From Clostridiales bacterium (lineage in GTDB: Bacteria; Bacillota; Clostridia; Oscillospirales; JAAYOS01): DNA of 9,616 nucleotides. Location: positions 1 to 9,616 of the forward strand of contig JAAYMG010000298.1 in NCBI GenBank assembly GCA_012521525.1, written 5' to 3'. Position 1 is the stretch's first letter; each line of letters begins with the position of its first letter. Under the pieces are notes generated by a model that was given only the letters and a program-made list of their open reading frames with translations, made no database searches and was not told where the DNA came from. Below, in pieces: positions 5,194-9,616 of this stretch. The translations under genes were made by a program, and so were the position numbers.

Positions 5194-7878
5194 TTATTGA
5201 GGTATAACCAATGTCTGTCCTTCGTAGATCAGGTTCGGATCCTTTATGACAGACTTGTTTTCGTTATAGATCCTGATCCAGTTCAAACCGCTTCCGGTAA
5301 GGCGTTTTGCTATGCCCCAAAGAGTATCACCCTTTACAACCGTATAGGTGTTGCGGGTTTCCGGAGCGGACGGTGTTTCGGGCTCACCGGGGACTTCAGG
5401 TGTTACGGGGGTTTCGGGAGCTTCAGGCTGGACAGGTTTAACCTCGGCAGCCTTGAATGATTCGTTCAGCCAGGCAATGAATCCGTCGGGATAATTCCTG
5501 TCATACGGTGTACCGTCATCATAGACCAGGTTCGACCCGAGGGCGAAGAGTGCAAGATGCTGGCTCATCGGGACTCCGGTAAACGCGGCGGGCAGATACT
5601 CGAGACTGTGATCGCCATACCGGATCCACTTCAGGCTGGTGAGACGAACGTTTTTCATCTTTTCAAGTGTCGGGATCAACGGCTTGATAAATGAATCGTA
5701 TTTTACGAGCTCATCATTGATGCCGTGAATGATCCAGATTGGGAGTTCGAGCTCGTCGTACCATTTAAGCTCTTCGGGTGTCGGTATTTTGGCAGCAGCG
5801 ATCAGGAAGGCTGCTGCATACTCGTCGGCATACTCGCTAAGCATGCTCCATGTCATATAGCCGCCGGCAGAAGTCCCGCCTATCGCAACTTTACGCGGAT
5901 CGATATTTGGATTTTTACTGATAACTTCGTCAATTATTGCATGTACTTCTTTATTATAGTCAGAGCGGTTATCCCCGTCGTTATCGGTCATCCAGGTGCC
6001 TGCATTCCTGTTGTCGGCCTTGTACTCATTGGCCTTGGGGAAGAGGAGATAAGCTCCGCCATCGGCGAACAAGGCCTGGTATTCCGGTGACGCATAAGTA
6101 TGCATATCCGTATAAGAAACACACTTGTTGCCTTCCATACCGTTGCCTGCTCCATGGAATACCACAACAAGAGGATATTTTTTGCCGGGATCTGCACCGT
6201 GAGCAATGGGATCATACAGATAGTAGTACATGCTGTTGTCATTACCGACCGTATGATCCAGCTCGTGTTTATATTCCTCATATAGTTCATCGACTACGAC
6301 TTCCGGATGGGTCGGGCCGTATCCGACCACTTCCATGACCTGGTCCGAAAGCCAATCGAAGAAGCTTGTATATGGACGGCATGCGTTATCTGTCAAACCG
6401 GTAGGCTTCATACTTGGGGCAGACAACCATTCAGTCTCGGTTTCGGTTGTCAGTTTCGAGTTGTCGAATTCTACGGTACCCCCATATTGCTTGAACACGG
6501 AAATATCGGTCAACAGTTCAGGCCCGTTGCCAAAATCATAGTAATATACATTCTTATCATAGCGGAAATGGACAAGGCCGTCCTTTACATAGTAATTGCT
6601 TCCGTCGGACTGTTCGGTATCGACAGTTGGGTCAAGGTAGTTCCTTCCGTCATAGTCGTCGCCTTCACAGTCGAAGTTATTATGGACGTATACCCAGCTC
6701 CAATGACCCAGGTAAGGGGCCATGAATGGCGGCAGTCCGTCAAAATCGACCTGTCTGAATAGAGTTATGTATACCGGAGCATCTTCGGCAGCGACTCCGA
6801 CTTTGGAGTATGCGTCGATCAGCTGATTAAATGATATTATGCTGTTAGCGGGTGTGCAGGTCGTGTCATCGATACTGTGGATGAAATAAACGGCGGTAGA
6901 ACCAAATTTAACGTCTTCATCTGCCATATCAATGTTGAACTGCTTAAATGAGAACTTCGCAGAAGCGGATGCGATCGCGTCGGCAGCTTCTTCAGACAAT
7001 TGTGAAGCCGGGCAAATCGGGAACGCAGCCGCAAAGAATGTCGGGTACCTTGTGATCATATCGATCGTACCCATTCCGCCCATAGAGCAACCGCCGACAT
7101 ATATGCGGCGTTTATCGATGTTGTACTCGCTCATGACCTTTTCGATAGCTTCCATTACGGCTTCCGGGTCATGCCTGTTAGTGGTTTCGTTGTACTGAGG
7201 AGCGAGTATGTATGCAGTTCTGAGCGCTTCCTGTGATTCTGCCGAAGCCCAGGCAGTAACAAGGTTTGCGGCAATCTGCTTGCGGTTGTCCCTGCCGCCC
7301 TCGCCGCCGCCGTGGAGCCAGACGACCAGCGCTTCGGCTTCAACGCTTTCCGGGACATACAGGCGGTAGTTCAGCTTATCCGTCTTTCCCTCGATAAAAG
7401 CATCCACAGCGGGACTTACAAGCGCGGTGCAGGTAAAGACTGTATCCTTTGAAAACGATGTGCCGTTTGCTGACTTGACTTCACCGACCAGAGCGAGTTT
7501 GCTGTTCTCGACCGAATCGGGATAGACTTTGTGTGTGTCGCTGAACTCGGTTTCAAGATGTAGAATGATCTTGCTTCCGTCTACTTCGACGCTTTTTACT
7601 ACCCTCGTAACTTCCTCGGTAACATTTGAATAAGTTGCGTAACTAAAGTAGGTGACGGTAGCTGAGTAGGAGAAATCATCCACATCGACGCTGGATGGAT
7701 CGACCGGTACTCCCATGTCGATCACAACGCCTGTAATTGCTTCTCCCCAGTCAAAACATGTGGCTTGCAGCGTAAATGTCGGGCCCTCTTCGGCTGCCAA
7801 AGCATGGATGCCGAATGAACCAAAAGCGGTTGCTGCAGCAAGAGCCAACGCCATAGCCTTGCGGAAACGTTTTCCCAT
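5194..7878 (-). CDS. Secreted tandem esterase with C-terminal LysM wall-binding domain
   Basis: The 894-residue protein has a signal peptide (about 1-29, ending ALA-AEEG), an Ig-like domain (about 33-150; CFDWGEAITGVVIDM matches the Ig-like repeats of the other tandem esterase), hydrolase 1 (about 165-512), hydrolase 2 (about 525-806), a Pro/Glu-rich linker (about 812-842) and one LysM domain (about 845-893, YTVVKGDTLWGIAKRL...LIYEGQTLVIP) expected to bind peptidoglycan. Hydrolase 1 has WLHGGGEGG, GCSMGG (Ser265), Asp338 and His392 (GHWSW). It carries an extra segment of about 100 residues (401-503, Tyr- and Asp-rich) between His392 and the final helix FFDWLSDQ. Hydrolase 2 has FHGAGNG, GTSAGG (Ser670), Asp722 and His757 in GDHS; it has no Ig-like domain of its own and a divergent His context, so a different specificity is likely. 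GAGGTG at 7887-7892, 8 bases ahead, fixes the start. The natural substrate is not evident. Confidence 0.88.
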   Translation of the reverse strand: MGKRFRKAMALALAAATAFGSFGIHALAAEEGPTFTLQATCFDWGEAITGVVIDMGVPVDPSSVDVDDFSYSATVTYFSYATYSNVTEEVTRVVKSVEVDGSKIILHLETEFSDTHKVYPDSVENSKLALVGEVKSANGTSFSKDTVFTCTALVSPAVDAFIEGKTDKLNYRLYVPESVEAEALVVWLHGGGEGGRDNRKQIAANLVTAWASAESQEALRTAYILAPQYNETTNRHDPEAVMEAIEKVMSEYNIDKRRIYVGGCSMGGMGTIDMITRYPTFFAAAFPICPASQLSEEAADAIASASAKFSFKQFNIDMADEDVKFGSTAVYFIHSIDDTTCTPANSIISFNQLIDAYSKVGVAAEDAPVYITLFRQVDFDGLPPFMAPYLGHWSWVYVHNNFDCEGDDYDGRNYLDPTVDTEQSDGSNYYVKDGLVHFRYDKNVYYYDFGNGPELLTDISVFKQYGGTVEFDNSKLTTETETEWLSAPSMKPTGLTDNACRPYTSFFDWLSDQVMEVVGYGPTHPEVVVDELYEEYKHELDHTVGNDNSMYYYLYDPIAHGADPGKKYPLVVVFHGAGNGMEGNKCVSYTDMHTYASPEYQALFADGGAYLLFPKANEYKADNRNAGTWMTDNDGDNRSDYNKEVHAIIDEVISKNPNIDPRKVAIGGTSAGGYMTWSMLSEYADEYAAAFLIAAAKIPTPEELKWYDELELPIWIIHGINDELVKYDSFIKPLIPTLEKMKNVRLTSLKWIRYGDHSLEYLPAAFTGVPMSQHLALFALGSNLVYDDGTPYDRNYPDGFIAWLNESFKAAEVKPVQPEAPETPVTPEVPGEPETPSAPETRNTYTVVKGDTLWGIAKRLTGSGLNWIRIYNENKSVIKDPNLIYEGQTLVIPQ

Positions 7879-7907
7879 AGTTTTCCCACCTCTTCCGAAA
7901 TCTTTAT

Positions 7908-7946
7908 GCAGGCTGAACCTGCTTGCAAAACAAGCATTGGTGCTTG
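7908..7946 (-). promoter_or_regulatory. Structured 5' leader with mutually exclusive hairpins
   Basis: In the minus-strand leader four short segments occur in order. CAAGCA (7946-7941) can pair with TGCTTG (7936-7931, then TTTT). TGCTTG can instead pair with the next CAAGCA (7925-7920). That segment's GCAGG (7922-7918) can instead pair with CCTGC (7912-7908). The arrangement 1:2, 2:3, 3:4 is that of a switch or attenuator. It ends about 16 bases before the ribosome-binding site. Stems are only 5 to 6 bp, so chance is possible. Confidence 0.35.
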
Positions 7947-8018
7947 ATAATGCCGTTTATATCATTTCTGTATGTATATATTAAATAAAATATAGATATA
8001 AAACTTCCACATTTTGTT

Positions 8019-8047
8019 ATTATAATATAAATGAACGGTTATATCAA
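8019..8047 (-). promoter_or_regulatory. Promoter of the LysM tandem esterase
   Basis: On the minus strand TTGATA (8047-8042) and TATAAT (8024-8019) are 17 bases apart. Transcription should begin near 8012, leaving an AT-rich leader of about 134 bases. The region 8018-8033 matches 2927-2942 at 15 of 16 positions, so the two big esterase genes share their -10 surroundings as well as the 25-bp upstream element. Confidence 0.75.
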
Positions 8048-8061
8048 TATATTTGTTGCAC

Positions 8062-8086
8062 TAAAACCATTGAGTTGGCGAAAAGT
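8062..8086 (-). repeat. 25-bp promoter-upstream element, copy 2
   Basis: This matches 2970-2994 with two differences, both purine-purine or pyrimidine-pyrimidine changes within the GATG/GGCG block. Its near edge lies 14 bp upstream of the -35 box. Here its outer part also forms an inverted repeat: GAAAAGT (8080-8086) with ACTTTTC (8100-8106) around 13 bases, which adds a second half-site absent from copy 1. Confidence 0.62.
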
Positions 8087-8211
8087 TCGCAAAATCATCA
8101 CTTTTCAAACCCGATTGTTGATTGGATTGTTCCGTTAGCTGAAATCAGTGGCCTCTGCCCGCTATGAACCTGGTAAAGGTATTTCAAATAGAGCAAAGGA
8201 AGCGACATCCC

Positions 8212-8253
8212 AAAAAACAGGATCCGGTAAGCAAACAGTCTGCCTACCGGATC
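8212..8253 (-). terminator. Strong intrinsic terminator of the type-B carboxylesterase
   Basis: A 9-bp stem, GATCCGGTA (8221-8229) with TACCGGATC (8245-8253), extends inward by GCA/TGC after one mismatch. On the minus strand it is followed after CTG by six T residues (complement of 8212-8217), a textbook intrinsic terminator about 65 bases past the stop at 8319. TGTTTTA on the plus side could also stop plus-strand transcription. The rest of the gap from 8107 to 8211 shows nothing I can name. Confidence 0.85.
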
Positions 8254-8318
8254 TGTTTTACACTGCAGCTCTAACCAGACAATAGACTTAAAGTCTCAAG
8301 TCAGTTTATGTCGTTAGG

Positions 8319-9616
8319 TTACATTGTCACGTTGAGACGCCTCGGGAAACCGCTTGTCGCAACAGGAAGGTGCGCCTTCTGCAGCTCGGTATCTTCATCG
8401 ATCATTGCTCGCGAGTAGCTGTCGAACAGCATAGTCGCCTTGCAATTTTCGGTATAGGCAGGCCATTCGGGCAGCCCTTCGCCATTCGGATTTCCGGTCC
8501 TTGCGAATGCTACATATGCACCGCTATAGGCTGCTTCCAGCCTGTCCGTCGATCCGTCATCGCGATTGCAGATCGCAACCTTGTCGGTGTTGTGGAACGC
8601 AAACGGTATGTCGGCGCAATGCCATGCGGGTGTTCCGCCATTGATCGGGAAGTCGTATGCAAACAGGTAAGCGTAGACGGGAGCCTCGGCATTCTTGCTT
8701 CGATGATCCACGAACTCCATGAGCTGCGTGCGGTTGGACATGCAGCTCAGGATGAGCTCGTTCTTGTCGGGATATACCTGCTTGAACAGCCTGATCAGCT
8801 CGTCGGCTTTTTCCTGTCCAAACTGTTTTGCAAGGATGTTCCTGCGTTCTTCGACCGGAATCTCGTCCTTGTTTGGTATGTTTCCTAAAAATGCACCGAA
8901 TTCCGCGATAACGGAACCGACCATCAGAGGTTTCTTTGAAGCCGCTTCGGTGTATCCGACATCATACGGATGGCCTAAATACCAGTCGTTCGGTACCGGA
9001 TGCCACAGACCGATCCCGCCCCAGCCCTTTTCGTTCAGTTCGGGTGAGATCTTGCGGAACGCGTAAATCAAATCCTCGGTCGGGCATGCCTCAAGGTCCT
9101 CGATGCTCTTTACATCGAGTTGTCTTATGAGCATTTCCGCTATATCCCTGTCGTGACGCTCGATCTTCCAGGGAGCACCTGCGCCGCCGGACATCATGAT
9201 CCCGCGGGCAAACAGCTTGTCAGCAGCAGGGGTCATATACATGTTGATGACTTTTCCGCCTCCGCCCGACTGTCCGAATATAGTTACGTTTTCCGGATCT
9301 CCGCCGAATGCTTCGATGTTGTCGTGCACCCATTGAAGTGCCGCGACGAGATCTGCATTACCTGCATTGCCCGAGTTCCAGTACTTGTCACCGTATGATG
9401 ACAGGTCAAAGTAACCGAAAATGTTCAGACGGTGGTTGACGGTGACAACGACGACATCGCCATGTACGACAAGGTTAACGCCGTCATAAGCGACCATCTC
9501 AATGCTGGAGCCTGCCGCATACCCGCCGCCATGGAACCATACCATGACCGGCTTTTTGGCATTCCTGTCTGTGGTATTCGTCCAAACGTTCAGGTTCAGA
9601 CAGTCTTCACTTTCAG
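8319..9616 (-). CDS. Type-B carboxylesterase, 5' end beyond the right edge
   Basis: There are 431 visible codons plus the stop. The open frame continues past the apparent ATG at 9543-9545 to the window edge with SEDCLNLNVW, the type-B carboxylesterase signature (EDCLxLN), so the real start lies outside. Then come the oxyanion loop VWFHGGGY, GDPENVTIFGQSGGGG with the nucleophile Ser (visible residue 116), a probable acid Glu in GSVIAEFGAF (238) and the His in AWHCADIPFAF (332). The triad Ser-Glu-His is complete (Pfam COesterase, PF00135; para-nitrobenzyl esterase group). The nucleophile elbow reads GQSGG rather than the usual GESAG. Members hydrolyse carboxylic esters broadly; the substrate here is unknown, and location cannot be judged without the N-terminus. 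It ends at its own strong terminator (8212-8253), so it is a separate transcript from the LysM esterase downstream of it. Confidence 0.9.
   Translation of the reverse strand, partial: ESEDCLNLNVWTNTTDRNAKKPVMVWFHGGGYAAGSSIEMVAYDGVNLVVHGDVVVVTVNHRLNIFGYFDLSSYGDKYWNSGNAGNADLVAALQWVHDNIEAFGGDPENVTIFGQSGGGGKVINMYMTPAADKLFARGIMMSGGAGAPWKIERHDRDIAEMLIRQLDVKSIEDLEACPTEDLIYAFRKISPELNEKGWGGIGLWHPVPNDWYLGHPYDVGYTEAASKKPLMVGSVIAEFGAFLGNIPNKDEIPVEERRNILAKQFGQEKADELIRLFKQVYPDKNELILSCMSNRTQLMEFVDHRSKNAEAPVYAYLFAYDFPINGGTPAWHCADIPFAFHNTDKVAICNRDDGSTDRLEAAYSGAYVAFARTGNPNGEGLPEWPAYTENCKATMLFDSYSRAMIDEDTELQKAHLPVATSGFPRRLNVTM

Noticed and set aside
8285..8295. Small palindrome GACTT-A-AAGTC between the carboxylesterase stop and its terminator.
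   Set aside because: Too short, with no U-tract. The strong terminator at 8212-8253 explains the region.
9543..9545. ATG as the start of the type-B carboxylesterase.
   Set aside because: The frame stays open upstream and encodes the conserved SEDCLNLNVW signature, so the start is outside the window.

Overview
The window looks like chromosomal DNA from a Gram-positive anaerobe of the Clostridia, probably a Lachnospiraceae-type gut or rumen bacterium. This is an inference. It rests on strong GGAGG ribosome-binding sites, TTGaca/TATAAT promoters in AT-rich gaps, moderate GC genes, a LysM-bearing secreted enzyme and a secreted enzyme with a C-terminal membrane anchor. No mobile element, CRISPR array, tRNA or rRNA was seen.

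Layout from left to right. A YccF-type membrane protein gene enters from the left edge (minus, partial). Just upstream of it, and probably in the same transcript, is a large secreted esterase with two complete alpha/beta-hydrolase domains, two Ig-like domains and a C-terminal membrane anchor (minus). A 380-base gap follows with divergent promoters, a candidate leader RNA or terminator, and a regulatory repeat. Next comes an aldo/keto-reductase-like TIM-barrel protein of unknown function (plus), then a convergent bidirectional terminator. After that are a cytoplasmic esterase D-type hydrolase (minus) and a second large secreted tandem esterase, this one ending in a proline-rich linker and a LysM domain (minus). 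A 440-base gap holds its promoter, a structured leader and the terminator of the next gene. Last is a type-B carboxylesterase (minus) whose start lies beyond the right edge.

Four of the six genes are therefore ester hydrolases, from three families and with different predicted locations: membrane-anchored, wall-bound, cytoplasmic, and undetermined. A reasonable but unproven reading is a locus for de-esterifying acylated plant polysaccharides or their side-chain esters: the surface enzymes act on polymer and the cytoplasmic enzyme on imported products. The sequence does not define the substrate.

The most notable non-coding signal is a promoter module present twice. A 25-bp element with only two differences lies 13 or 14 bp upstream of a -35 box, and each promoter has exact 17-bp spacing and a shared TATTATAATA core. 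The two copies precede the two big tandem esterases and nothing else seen here, which suggests co-regulation by one factor. The first copy is followed at the predicted transcript start by a terminator-like hairpin whose one imperfect pair is G-U only in the minus-strand RNA. This could be an attenuator or a small RNA.
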